Program-made: the position numbers and the translations under genes | DNA from: Competibacteraceae bacterium UBA2792 | GTDB lineage: Bacteria > Pseudomonadota > Gammaproteobacteria > Competibacterales > Competibacteraceae | DNA length: 12,502 bases | Direction: 5' to 3' | NCBI GenBank assembly: GCA_002352125.1 | Contig: DEHU01000004.1 | Coordinates: 1 to 12,502 of the forward strand | The notes under the pieces: generated by a model | What the model was told of the DNA's origin: nothing | Databases searched by the model: none | The model's input: the letters and a program-made list of their open reading frames with translations, nothing else | In this document: positions 1-5,716 of the stretch, in pieces | Layout of the letters: each line of letters begins with the position of its first letter | How positions within the stretch are numbered: position 1 is the stretch's first letter

Positions 1-334
1 AACTTAATTTACGGAGTACTAAATCCGGCCGCCACGACTCGATCAAGGCGCGCGCTTCCTGGCCCATCCTCTCCTTTGCTTCGGGCGCGCTGTTCCGCTT
101 GGTGTCCATCTGAAATGCCCGGTATTCGGCCGGTGCAGCCGCCAGACCTTTCTTGAAACCTTCGAGTTGGCCGTCGGTCCAGCGCCACGGCGAGTGATAG
201 CTCATGACATAGAGGATTTTGTACGGCGTGGCGCGTCCGGGACCGGCATCTGCTGCGATGGCGCTCCAGATACCAACCACCCATACTGTCGCTACGATAC
301 TTATCGCCCACCGGATCAGTTTTTTGGGTTTCAA
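1..334 (-). CDS. ABC transporter substrate-binding protein-like, N-terminal part only (runs off left edge)
   Basis: Reading the minus strand from a TTG at 334 gives an open frame to the window edge (about 111 codons). It starts MKPKK, followed by a hydrophobic segment IRWAISIVATVWVVGIW and an Ala-rich stretch, which fits a signal peptide or membrane anchor. The mature N-terminus carries YVMSYHSPWRWTDG and then a DTKR segment and ESWRPDLV. This pattern is typical of the ABC_sub_bind family (periplasmic solute-binding proteins, also found as sensor domains). The TTG start is supported by AGGAG on the minus strand at 342-346, seven bases upstream, and no nearby ATG has such a site. The ligand cannot be told. 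After RPDLV I would expect a strand leading to an Asp-rich loop, but the last residues read LRKLS in an AT-rich stretch, so the gene may be interrupted at the very edge. Family call fairly sure; completeness unknown. Confidence 0.72.
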   Translation of the reverse strand, partial: MKPKKLIRWAISIVATVWVVGIWSAIAADAGPGRATPYKILYVMSYHSPWRWTDGQLEGFKKGLAAAPAEYRAFQMDTKRNSAPEAKERMGQEARALIESWRPDLVLRKLS

Positions 335-341
335 GGTCTTG

Positions 342-346
342 CTCCT
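342..346 (-). promoter_or_regulatory. Shine-Dalgarno site deciding the TTG start of the substrate-binding protein gene
   Basis: The minus strand reads AGGAG here, followed by seven bases and TTG at 334-332. It is the reason for choosing a TTG start, and it places the membrane-like signal segment directly at the N-terminus of the protein. Confidence 0.65.
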
Positions 347-474
347 GTCGCTTGGTTGGCAATCAACGAGCTACGGAGTTGCACTATTTCGGTTTCATCT
401 GGATGAACGGAGCGGCGGATAATCGATGCGCCCGAACAAAATACCCAATTTTGGACGGTCGATGTCGGGTTGAG

Positions 475-586
475 CCGAGTAGCGGCGCAAAGCACCGCTA
501 CCCGGCAGATGCTCGTCTGCTGCCCCGTCGTCGCGGACGTTTCGTACCCATGACAACTTGGACTTGTCCGGTTGCGTACGTCCGCG
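475..586 (-). other. Cluster of stem-loops in the non-coding region upstream of the substrate-binding protein gene
   Basis: Three inverted repeats lie within about 110 bases. The first pairs 475-485 with 495-505 around a 9-nt loop. It is 11 bp with one imperfect pair, which is G-U if the minus strand is the RNA but A-C on the plus strand. The second pairs 505-509 with 516-520 around a 6-nt loop. The third pairs 532-540 with 578-586 perfectly (CGCGGACGT/ACGTCCGCG) and encloses a small hairpin, 552-556 with 564-568. The G-U pair favours a minus-strand transcript. The block lies between a TATAAT box (649-654) and the leftward gene start (334), so it could be a structured 5' leader or a small RNA. 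I recognise no known riboswitch consensus. The rest of 335-850 shows no convincing gene. Confidence 0.35.
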
Positions 587-648
587 TTTCGTCTGGTCGC
601 GCACGTTCTCGATATGGCCAGGTTTGGGAATAGTGACAATACCTTTAC

Positions 649-654
649 ATTATA
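649..654 (-). promoter_or_regulatory. Candidate -10 box (TATAAT) for leftward transcription
   Basis: The minus strand reads a perfect TATAAT in the most AT-rich stretch of this intergenic region. I see no good -35 hexamer 16-18 bp upstream: TTGACT lies directly next to the box, which is the wrong spacing. If used, it would give a leader of about 300 nt carrying the stem-loops before the substrate-binding protein gene. Confidence 0.22.
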
Positions 655-838
655 AGTCAAGCTAAGGAAGGAAGACTCGAAACCGGCGCCAAAACGGTTC
701 GTCCGTCAAGCGAAGGCGTTACTTTGGGAAATCCGTTTGCCGGGACGGCAATAGTGGCGTTCGGCGCGCACTCGGCTACAATTTCTATGGGAACTTGGCG
801 AAGCCCTAGCTTCCGCAACGGCGTCGCGGCGGTTTTTT

Positions 839-844
839 GAGAGG
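839..844 (+). promoter_or_regulatory. Shine-Dalgarno site deciding the TTG start of the Mut7-C gene
   Basis: GAGAGG is followed by six bases and TTG at 851-853. The next in-frame ATG (872) has only gcaagtgccag upstream. A run of six T (833-838) stands directly before the site. Confidence 0.55.
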
Positions 845-850
845 CCGAAG

Positions 851-1645
851 TTGTCGAAAAGCAAGTGCCAGATGCGGTTTTACGAGGAACTGAATGACTT
901 TCTGCCGCTCGCGCGACGCAAGGTCCGCTTCGTTCACGAATTCCAGCGGCGAGCATCCGTCAAAGACATGATCGAGGCGCTCGGTGTGCCGCATACGGAA
1001 ATCGAGCTGATTTTGGTGAACGGCCAGTCGGTGGATTTTTCCCATATCGTCCAGGATGGCGACCACATCAGCGTCTATCCCGTGTTCGAATCGTTCGACG
1101 TGCAACCGATGGTTCGAGTCCGGCCGCGCCCGTTGCGAACCAGCCGCTTCGTGCTGGACGTGCACCTGGGCAAGCTGGCGCGCTATCTGCGGCTGCTCGG
1201 TTTCGATACCCTCTATCGCAACGATTACGATGATGCCGAACTGGCGGCCCTGGCCAGTGCGGAACGGCGGATTCTATTGACCCGCGACCGCGATCTCCTG
1301 AAACGCGCCGTCGTGACGCACGGCTACTACGTGCGGGCAACCGATCCGCGCCGTCAGGTCGAGGAAGTGATGGACCGCCTGGACCTGTACCGGGCCATCC
1401 GGCCGCTCCAGCGTTGTGCCCGCTGCAACGGCTTGCTGGCGACGGTGCCCAAGCTTCAGGTTTGGGAGCGATTGCCTCCGGAAACCCGTCGCCAAGTCGA
1501 ATCGTTCTGGGAGTGCGGCGCCTGCGGTCAACTGTATTGGGAAGGCAGTCACATGCCGCGTATCCGGCGATTTATCGAGAATTTGCAAGCGCGTGCGGGC
1601 GCCACCGCGCCGGCAACTGGACAAATCGTTGATGCTACGAAATGA
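851..1645 (+). CDS. Mut7-C RNase domain protein with N-terminal ubiquitin-like domain
   Basis: 264 residues. Residues about 8-85 resemble the Mut7-C ubiquitin-like domain (a beta-grasp fold ending in a DGDHISVYPVFESF strand). Residues about 97-245 match the Mut7-C RNase domain, a PIN-like nuclease. Visible acidic residues that probably bind metal are D103 in FVLDVHLGKLARYLRLLGFD, and D146/D148 in LLTRDRDLL. A four-Cys zinc knuckle follows: C189-x2-C192 and C222-x2-C225 (CGACGQLYW). The family is predicted to cleave RNA, but the natural substrate in bacteria is not established. The TTG start at 851 is preferred because gagagg (839-844) lies six bases upstream. The ATG at 872 has no ribosome-binding site and would trim seven residues. 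Next to it lie a DUF2782 gene and rtcB, so an RNA-processing context is possible but unproven. Confidence 0.85.
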   Translation: MSKSKCQMRFYEELNDFLPLARRKVRFVHEFQRRASVKDMIEALGVPHTEIELILVNGQSVDFSHIVQDGDHISVYPVFESFDVQPMVRVRPRPLRTSRFVLDVHLGKLARYLRLLGFDTLYRNDYDDAELAALASAERRILLTRDRDLLKRAVVTHGYYVRATDPRRQVEEVMDRLDLYRAIRPLQRCARCNGLLATVPKLQVWERLPPETRRQVESFWECGACGQLYWEGSHMPRIRRFIENLQARAGATAPATGQIVDATK

Positions 1646-1715
1646 TGCGTGCGTGCGAATCGGCACGATCCGTCTGCCGGTTTACCTATCTGCCAACCTT
1701 TCACAAGGATCGGCC

Positions 1716-2057
1716 ATGCGTTTGTGGTTGTTGTTGCCGTTGCTGCTGATATCGAACCTGAGCTGGGCTCAGGCAGCTTCCGACCCCGCCGGTTTGGAAC
1801 CCATTCCCGATGGTCCTCCGGAAACGGGCGGGGAACGGAACGTGCCGGCACCCGAAGTCACCATTCGCCAGCGCGGTGACCGGGGCAGCATCGAGGAATA
1901 CCGGGCTGGAGGCGTGCTCTACATGATCAAGGTCGTGCCGTCCAAAGGCGTCCCCTACTATCTGGTGGATACCGATGGCGACGGCAATCTGGAAACCCGC
2001 TACAGCGACTTGCAGGATGGCATGTTGATCCCGGCCTGGGTGCTGCTGCGCTGGTGA
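1716..2057 (+). CDS. DUF2782 family small exported protein
   Basis: 113 residues. A classical signal peptide, MRLWLLLPLLLISNLSWAQA, would probably be cut after AQA, leaving a periplasmic protein of about 93 residues. The mature part has a Pro/Gly/Glu-rich linker, then VTIRQRGDRGSIEEYRAGG, LYMIKVVPSKGVPYYLVDTDG, and a closing IPAWVLLRW. These blocks match DUF2782, a gammaproteobacterial family of unknown function that, as I recall, often lies near polA; polA is not seen here. The DTDGDGN segment is Asp-rich and could bind Ca2+, which is inference. The ATG at 1716 has AAGGA (1704-1708) seven bases upstream. The frame stays open further upstream into the Mut7-C gene, but that part lacks a start site and would bury the signal peptide. 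The 70-bp gap and same strand suggest co-transcription with the RNase gene. Confidence 0.85.
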   Translation: MRLWLLLPLLLISNLSWAQAASDPAGLEPIPDGPPETGGERNVPAPEVTIRQRGDRGSIEEYRAGGVLYMIKVVPSKGVPYYLVDTDGDGNLETRYSDLQDGMLIPAWVLLRW

Positions 2058-2097
2058 GCGGGTCGACTCGAAGCGGGTTTGCTGGAATTGGCGAACG

Positions 2098-2238
2098 TCA
2101 GCGCGGCCGACGCCATTCCGCCGTTTCCCGCTTCAATTGATCCCGAGCCTTGCTCCGTTCCGCCGTTCTGGATTTCTGGTGCGCGCCACCCTTGCGCAAA
2201 ATTGGGGCGGCGGCGACGGGATTTCGTCGTTGGCGCAT
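2098..2238 (-). CDS. Small basic protein (46 aa), unrecognised, downstream of rtcB
   Basis: A short frame on the minus strand begins ATG at 2238 with AGGAG (2248-2252) nine bases upstream and ends with TGA at 2098-2100. The protein starts MRQRRNPVAAAPILRKGG and continues HQKSRTAERSKARDQLK, ending EWRRPR. Fifteen of 46 residues are Lys/Arg and four are acidic, so it is strongly basic and may bind nucleic acid or ribosomes. The N-terminal RNPVA...P.LRKGG.H pattern feels like a small conserved gammaproteobacterial protein, but I cannot name a family. It lies 78 bases downstream of the rtcB stop on the same strand and converges with the DUF2782 gene. The good ribosome-binding site and the protein-like composition are the evidence. 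Without conservation data it remains a candidate. Confidence 0.6.
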   Translation of the reverse strand: MRQRRNPVAAAPILRKGGAHQKSRTAERSKARDQLKRETAEWRRPR

Positions 2239-2316
2239 CGTAAATTTCTCCTGTTGATCTTCCTCGCCGCCGCGTCGGGCGGGGGAGGAGAGCGGTGTGT
2301 TTCGCGCGAATTTGCT

Positions 2317-3516
2317 TCAGCCTTTCACGCAAATCACCTGCTTGAGGGTATGCACGACTTCGACCAGATCGGACTGGTTGGCCATCACCTCGTCGATGTC
2401 CTTGTAAGCGCCAGGAATTTCGTCGAGCACCCCCGCATCCTTGCGGCATTCCACGCCGGCGGTTTGCGCGATCAGATCCTGCGGATCGAACGCTTTCTTG
2501 GCCTTGCCCCGGCTCATCCGGCGCCCCGCTCCATGCGAGCAGGAGCAGAACGATTGCGGTTCACCCTTGCCGCGCACGATGTAGGACTTGGCGCCCATGC
2601 TGCCGGGGATGATGCCTAAATCGCCTTCGCCGGCGCGGATGGCGCCCTTGCGAGTGATGAATAGCGTCTCGCCGAAATGCTGTTCCACCGCGACGTAGTT
2701 GTGGTGGCAGTTGATCGCCTCCTTGGTTAAAGCGAACGGCGGTAGTTGCCGGGCCAGAGCGTCAAGGATCAATCGCATCATCTCGCGGCGGTTGGTCATG
2801 GCGTAATCCTGCGCCCAATGTACGGCTTCCACGTAGTCGTCGAAGTGTTCCGCGCCTTCTTGCAGGTAAGCCAGATCGCGGTCTGGCAGGTTGGCGAGGT
2901 GTTTGCCCATGTCTTTCCGCGCCAAGTCGATGAAGTAGCGGCCGATGATGTTGCCGATACCGCGACTGCCGGAATGCAGCATTACCCACACGTCCTGATT
3001 CTCGTCCAGGCACAGCTCGATGAAGTGATTGCCGCCGCCCAACGTGCCCAGTTGCCGCGCCCAGACGATTTCGACGTTTTTTTGCATCTTGAGAAGGCCC
3101 GGATGTTTTTTGACGATCCGGTCCAAGCCGCCGGATAGCGCGCGAACGGCCGATGCCGGCGCACCGCGCCCTTCCGGGTGCATGTCGAAACCGACCGGCA
3201 CCGCCGCTTCGACGACGTAGCGCAAGGGCCGCAGGTTGTCGGGCAACTGACTCGCTTTTAGGCTGAGTCGAACGGCGTTCATGCCGCAGCCGATATCGAC
3301 CCCGACCGCCGCCGGAATGATGGCGCCCTTGGTCGGAATGACTGCGCCCACGGTCGCGCCGATGCCGACGTGAACGTCGGGCATCGCTGCGACGTGGCCG
3401 CGAACGAACGGTAACTGAGCGAGGTTGCCCAGTTGGGTCAAAGCTTGCGGATCCACGTCGTCGGTGTAGATTTTGACCGGAACCTTGCCCTTGGTGATTA
3501 TTCTCTTGATAGGCAT
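2317..3516 (-). CDS. rtcB: RNA-splicing/repair ligase RtcB
   Basis: 399 residues, close to the usual length of bacterial RtcB (about 408). RtcB joins RNA 2',3'-cyclic phosphate (or 3'-phosphate) ends to 5'-OH ends, using GTP and Mn2+ through a guanylated His. Expected residues are all visible: D74 and C77 in VDIGCGMN (Mn sites), N163-H164 in GGGNHFIE, H181 in HSGSRG, H272 in HHNYV, and nucleophile H328 in CSCSHGAGRRMSR. GEGDLGIIPGSMG is also conserved. The ATG at 3516 (MPIKRIITKGK) is chosen because it matches the family start. The frame extends 14 codons further up, but those cross the leader dyad and have no family similarity. No archease gene or RtcR-like regulator is seen nearby. The leader contains hairpins that could control expression. 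The 46-aa basic gene follows downstream. Confidence 0.96.
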   Translation of the reverse strand: MPIKRIITKGKVPVKIYTDDVDPQALTQLGNLAQLPFVRGHVAAMPDVHVGIGATVGAVIPTKGAIIPAAVGVDIGCGMNAVRLSLKASQLPDNLRPLRYVVEAAVPVGFDMHPEGRGAPASAVRALSGGLDRIVKKHPGLLKMQKNVEIVWARQLGTLGGGNHFIELCLDENQDVWVMLHSGSRGIGNIIGRYFIDLARKDMGKHLANLPDRDLAYLQEGAEHFDDYVEAVHWAQDYAMTNRREMMRLILDALARQLPPFALTKEAINCHHNYVAVEQHFGETLFITRKGAIRAGEGDLGIIPGSMGAKSYIVRGKGEPQSFCSCSHGAGRRMSRGKAKKAFDPQDLIAQTAGVECRKDAGVLDEIPGAYKDIDEVMANQSDLVEVVHTLKQVICVKG

Positions 3517-3536
3517 GATGACTGCTCGCTGCGATA

Positions 3537-3551
3537 GAGAACCCGGTTCTC
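3537..3551. promoter_or_regulatory. Perfect 15-bp dyad just upstream of rtcB
   Basis: GAGAACC-C-GGTTCTC is a 7-bp inverted repeat with one central base, 20 bases upstream of the rtcB start codon. It could be an operator for a dimeric regulator, or, in the rtcB transcript, a small hairpin close to the ribosome-binding region. No regulator gene in the window points to it. Confidence 0.35.
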
Positions 3552-3556
3552 CAAAC

Positions 3557-3593
3557 AAAAAAACCCTGGCTGACGATTGTCAACCAGGGTTTT
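3557..3593 (-). terminator. Strong intrinsic terminator hairpin upstream of rtcB
   Basis: The arms 3561-3569 (AAACCCTGG) and 3584-3592 (CCAGGGTTT) pair perfectly. The inner arms 3571-3574 and 3579-3582 (TGAC/GTCA) pair around a GATT loop, with one C/A mismatch between. On the minus strand the hairpin is followed by seven T (complement of 3557-3563), as in a Rho-independent terminator. On the plus strand only four T follow. It lies 45 bases before rtcB, so it either ends leftward transcription from the acyl carrier protein gene or acts as an attenuator in an rtcB leader. Confidence 0.7.
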
Positions 3594-3631
3594 CTACGTT
3601 CGGAGGAAGCAGGCTCGGAAGACAATCAGGA

Positions 3632-3654
3632 CCTTCCGGAGACCGCCCGGAAGG
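3632..3654. other. Stem-loop in the rtcB upstream region
   Basis: CCTTCCGG (3632-3639) pairs perfectly with CCGGAAGG (3647-3654) around a 7-nt loop. No T-run follows on either strand, so it is not a terminator by itself. It lies about 40 bp from the strong terminator hairpin and may be part of the same leader RNA. Confidence 0.35.
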
Positions 3655-3707
3655 CGTTACGAGGTGGTGAATTCTTTTATGAGCATGTCGCGACCCGCCG
3701 GGCGATG

Positions 3708-3726
3708 GGATAGCATCGCGCTATCC
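3708..3726. other. Short inverted repeat between rtcB and the acyl carrier protein gene
   Basis: GGATAGC (3708-3714) and GCTATCC (3720-3726) form a perfect 7-bp stem with a 5-nt loop. No T-run follows on either strand. The non-coding stretch 3595-3841 otherwise shows nothing I can support as a gene; the short plus-strand frames in it have unlikely protein sequences. Confidence 0.3.
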
Positions 3727-3841
3727 GATGAAAAATCCAGAAATGGTTGTGCTTTTAAGTATCGGGATTTAGCGGCGAAATGTCAAAGCCACGATTTCAG
3801 GTTCGGGTTCTGGCGGCTTCGCTCGCCGATGCGCCGGCCCG

Positions 3842-4144
3842 CTAATGTGACGGTATGGCGCGATGCAGGAAGTCGGTCAGTTGCCGGACCGTGATTTCGG
3901 TGACGTAACCGCCATCCCGCATCAGCACTTGGTCGTATGGCAAACCGCGTACTCCGAAGGCCTGCTCGATGGCGACGATCAACTGCATCAAATCCACCGA
4001 TTCAAAACCCAGATCCTCGACCAGCCGGGTTTCGGCTCCGAGAGGTTCCAACAGTTCGGTGCCCCATTCTTGGGTCATGTTGTCGAGCAGCAGAATGAGG
4101 CGGGTTTGGATATCTTGCGGGGTCGGTGGAATCAAGGTAGTCAT
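3842..4144 (-). CDS. Stand-alone acyl carrier protein
   Basis: 100 residues with the four-helix phosphopantetheine-carrier pattern. The attachment Ser is S49 in EDLGFESVDLMQLIVAIEQA, where the usual DSL is replaced by ESV. A later segment, GGYVTEITVRQLTDFL, fits helix IV. It would carry acyl or polyketide intermediates in the cytoplasm after modification by a phosphopantetheinyl transferase, which is not seen in this window. The ATG at 4144 (MTTLIPPTPQ) is chosen because it gives a normal ACP length; the frame stays open 36 codons further up with unlikely sequence. Only a weak ACGGA site precedes it. It is not the fatty-acid acpP locus, since no fab genes are near. It is divergent from the TPR-to-synthase gene row, so it may serve that synthase. 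Confidence 0.88.
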   Translation of the reverse strand: MTTLIPPTPQDIQTRLILLLDNMTQEWGTELLEPLGAETRLVEDLGFESVDLMQLIVAIEQAFGVRGLPYDQVLMRDGGYVTEITVRQLTDFLHRAIPSH

Positions 4145-4206
4145 TTTTCCGTTAGGTTGGTTGGGATATCGAAGAAATTTGGCGGGAGCGCCAAGCGAAA
4201 CGGTGT

Positions 4207-4236
4207 TTGTACAGTCAAAGCCCGGGTTGTTATGAT
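4207..4236 (+). promoter_or_regulatory. Candidate sigma-70 promoter for the TPR-to-synthase gene row
   Basis: TTGTAC (4207-4212) and TATGAT (4231-4236, five of six matches to the -10 consensus) are separated by 18 bp in the region between the divergent acyl carrier protein and TPR genes. The -35 matches only partly. It would give a leader of roughly 310 nt before the TPR start, containing a possible 75-codon frame. Confidence 0.3.
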
Positions 4237-4314
4237 AAACCATCGCCCGCATCCTTCGTGCCGAACCTAGCGTTGACCGCGTCTCGATTTCCTACCGATC
4301 GGCTTAGAGAATTT

Positions 4315-4542
4315 ATGAAAAGAGCGATGGGCGCCTTTGGGATCATCGGGATCATCGCTTTTGTTAGTGAGTTAGGCAAATTTCATTCCGTTATTGCGCT
4401 TCGTTCCCGTTCCTCGTTTTTCGAACCGGCGAGGCGAGCCAGCGAAGCGAAAACGCTAACCTCGATTTTGGGCGCAACTTTGAACCTGACCCCGGAATTT
4501 GCGATCACGATACGTTCGGTTTCGCGGTACTGGCCGTTGTGA
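4315..4542 (+). other. Doubtful 75-codon frame upstream of the TPR gene
   Basis: An ATG at 4315 opens a frame of 75 residues ending at TGA 4540-4542, which touches the TPR gene's ribosome-binding site. The start is MKRAMGAFGIIGIIAFVSEL, a basic then hydrophobic N-terminus like a short membrane segment. Part of it comes from a tandem 9-base repeat (GGGATCATC at 4339-4347 and 4348-4356). The rest is Ser/Arg-rich with no recognisable motif, and no clear Shine-Dalgarno precedes it. I think it is more likely a chance frame in the leader than a gene, but its end next to the TPR gene deserves mention. The rest of 4145-4551 shows no other gene. Confidence 0.2.
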
Positions 4543-4551
4543 GGTAAACGC

Positions 4552-5691
4552 ATGTCTAAGTGGAAACCCACCATAAAGAAACTGAACGCCGACGAACCGC
4601 CGGCCAAAGACGAGCGAGAAAGTCTGCGCAAGGGGCGTTCTCTGTTCCGGGAGGGGCGCTACGACGAAGCCCAATACGAGTTCGAGCGGCTGTTGGCCGA
4701 CAGTCCGAAATCGGCCGGCGCCCATCTGGGTATCGGTCTCGTGTTACTGCGTCGAGGGCTGCCAGCGGAAGCGGGCGCGCATTTTGTCGAAGCCCGAAAG
4801 CTGGACCCTTTATTGCCGAAAGCGTATGTATTGGAAGGTCAGTCCTTGATGGAACAGGGCCATTTTGAACCGGCCATGATGGCTTTTCGGGACGCTTTAA
4901 ATTTGGACCCGAAATCGGTGAAGGCCATGGTGGGCCTCGGTCAATCGCTATTGCGCCAGAAACGGTACAGCGAGGCGCTGGAACCGCTGCAAACGGCATT
5001 GCGCTACGAGCCGAGAAAAGTGTTGCCTCGCTTGCTGCTCGCCGAAGTCCATAGTGAACAAGGAAGGGTGGGGAATGCGATCGCCGAGTTGCGGTTAGCG
5101 TTGGAGATCGATCCGCGCCATGTTCGTGCCGCCACGCTGCTGGCGAAATCGCTGGTTGCCGAAAGCGATCGCGACGGAGCCGAACGGGTTTTGCACGCCG
5201 TTGTTGCCGAGTCCTTGGAGGAAAGCGCGAATCTGGTGCAATTGGGACGAGCGGCGCTGGAGCTAGAATTTTACCCGGTCGCCGAGCAAGCCTTGCTCGA
5301 AGCGTTGCGCTGCAATCCCGACCGGACCGCCATTCGGTTGAGCTTGGTGGAAGCGCTGTTGGCCAACGGCAAGTTGGAAGCGGCGGAACAACAGGTTCAA
5401 AAGTTGCCGCAAAATGGTCAGACCGCTTCGCTGGTACACAAGCTGCTGGGGGATGTCCATCTGCGGCGTAAACAATTCAGGCTCGCGGTCGAAGAGTATC
5501 GGGCCACGGTGCTGCATCTGCCGGACAACGAGCAACTGCTGGAGGAACTGAAGCGAGAGTTGTCCACCAGCGGGGAAACGGTGGAATGGGAAGAGCTAGC
5601 CGAGGCGTTGCAGCCGTCGGTAGCGGATCGCGTTGCCGAAGAGACCCAGCGCGTTCGCCAGAGCCGTCGACAGCGCCGCGATCAGCGTTGA
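4552..5691 (+). CDS. Tetratricopeptide-repeat protein, cytosolic
   Basis: 379 residues made almost entirely of TPR-type helix pairs from about residue 24 to 330. Clear examples are GRYDEAQYEFERLLADSP, GHFEPAMMAFRDALNLDP, KRYSEALEPLQTALRYEP, GRVGNAIAELRLALEIDP and KQFRLAVEEYRATVLHLP, giving about eight to nine repeats. There is no signal peptide, so it should be cytosolic. The C-terminus is very basic (RVRQSRRQRRDQR). TPR arrays bind other proteins, so a scaffold or assembly role for the gene row is the natural inference; the partner is unknown. The start is well supported by GAGGT at 4541-4545. The sulfatase-like gene begins 25 bp after the stop, so the two are probably one transcript. It resembles PEP-CTERM/PrsT-type TPR proteins only in being repetitive. 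Confidence 0.85.
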   Translation: MSKWKPTIKKLNADEPPAKDERESLRKGRSLFREGRYDEAQYEFERLLADSPKSAGAHLGIGLVLLRRGLPAEAGAHFVEARKLDPLLPKAYVLEGQSLMEQGHFEPAMMAFRDALNLDPKSVKAMVGLGQSLLRQKRYSEALEPLQTALRYEPRKVLPRLLLAEVHSEQGRVGNAIAELRLALEIDPRHVRAATLLAKSLVAESDRDGAERVLHAVVAESLEESANLVQLGRAALELEFYPVAEQALLEALRCNPDRTAIRLSLVEALLANGKLEAAEQQVQKLPQNGQTASLVHKLLGDVHLRRKQFRLAVEEYRATVLHLPDNEQLLEELKRELSTSGETVEWEELAEALQPSVADRVAEETQRVRQSRRQRRDQR

Positions 5692-5716
5692 ACGCACCAA
5701 ACTACGAACATCATCG

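Noticed and set aside
352..633. Plus-strand frame in the left intergenic region
   Set aside because: No ribosome-binding site, Arg/Cys-rich random-looking sequence, and it covers the stem-loop cluster.
777..782. TACAAT as a -10 box for the Mut7-C gene
   Set aside because: No acceptable -35 element at 16-18 bp upstream; the match could be chance.
813..838. Possible intrinsic terminator (CCGC...GCGG then six T) just before the Mut7-C start
   Set aside because: The stem is only four pairs with a nine-base loop and the T-run is separated from it, so it is too weak to call.
1416..1715. Upstream extension of the DUF2782 frame into the Mut7-C gene
   Set aside because: It overlaps a well-supported RNase gene, has no ribosome-binding site, and would hide an excellent signal peptide that starts at 1716.
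2137..2619. 160-codon plus-strand frame over the rtcB 3' end
   Set aside because: Most of it is antisense to rtcB, with no family resemblance.
3770..3795. Sigma-54-like promoter (GG...C pattern) on the minus strand that could drive rtcB as in RtcR-controlled systems
   Set aside because: The expected GC at -12 is missing (TTTC in place of TTGC), it lies about 270 bp from rtcB before a strong terminator, and no RtcR-type gene is visible.
3577..3894. 105-codon plus-strand frame between rtcB and the acyl carrier protein gene
   Set aside because: It runs through the terminator hairpin, has no recognisable motif, and overlaps the 3' end of the acyl carrier protein gene on the other strand.
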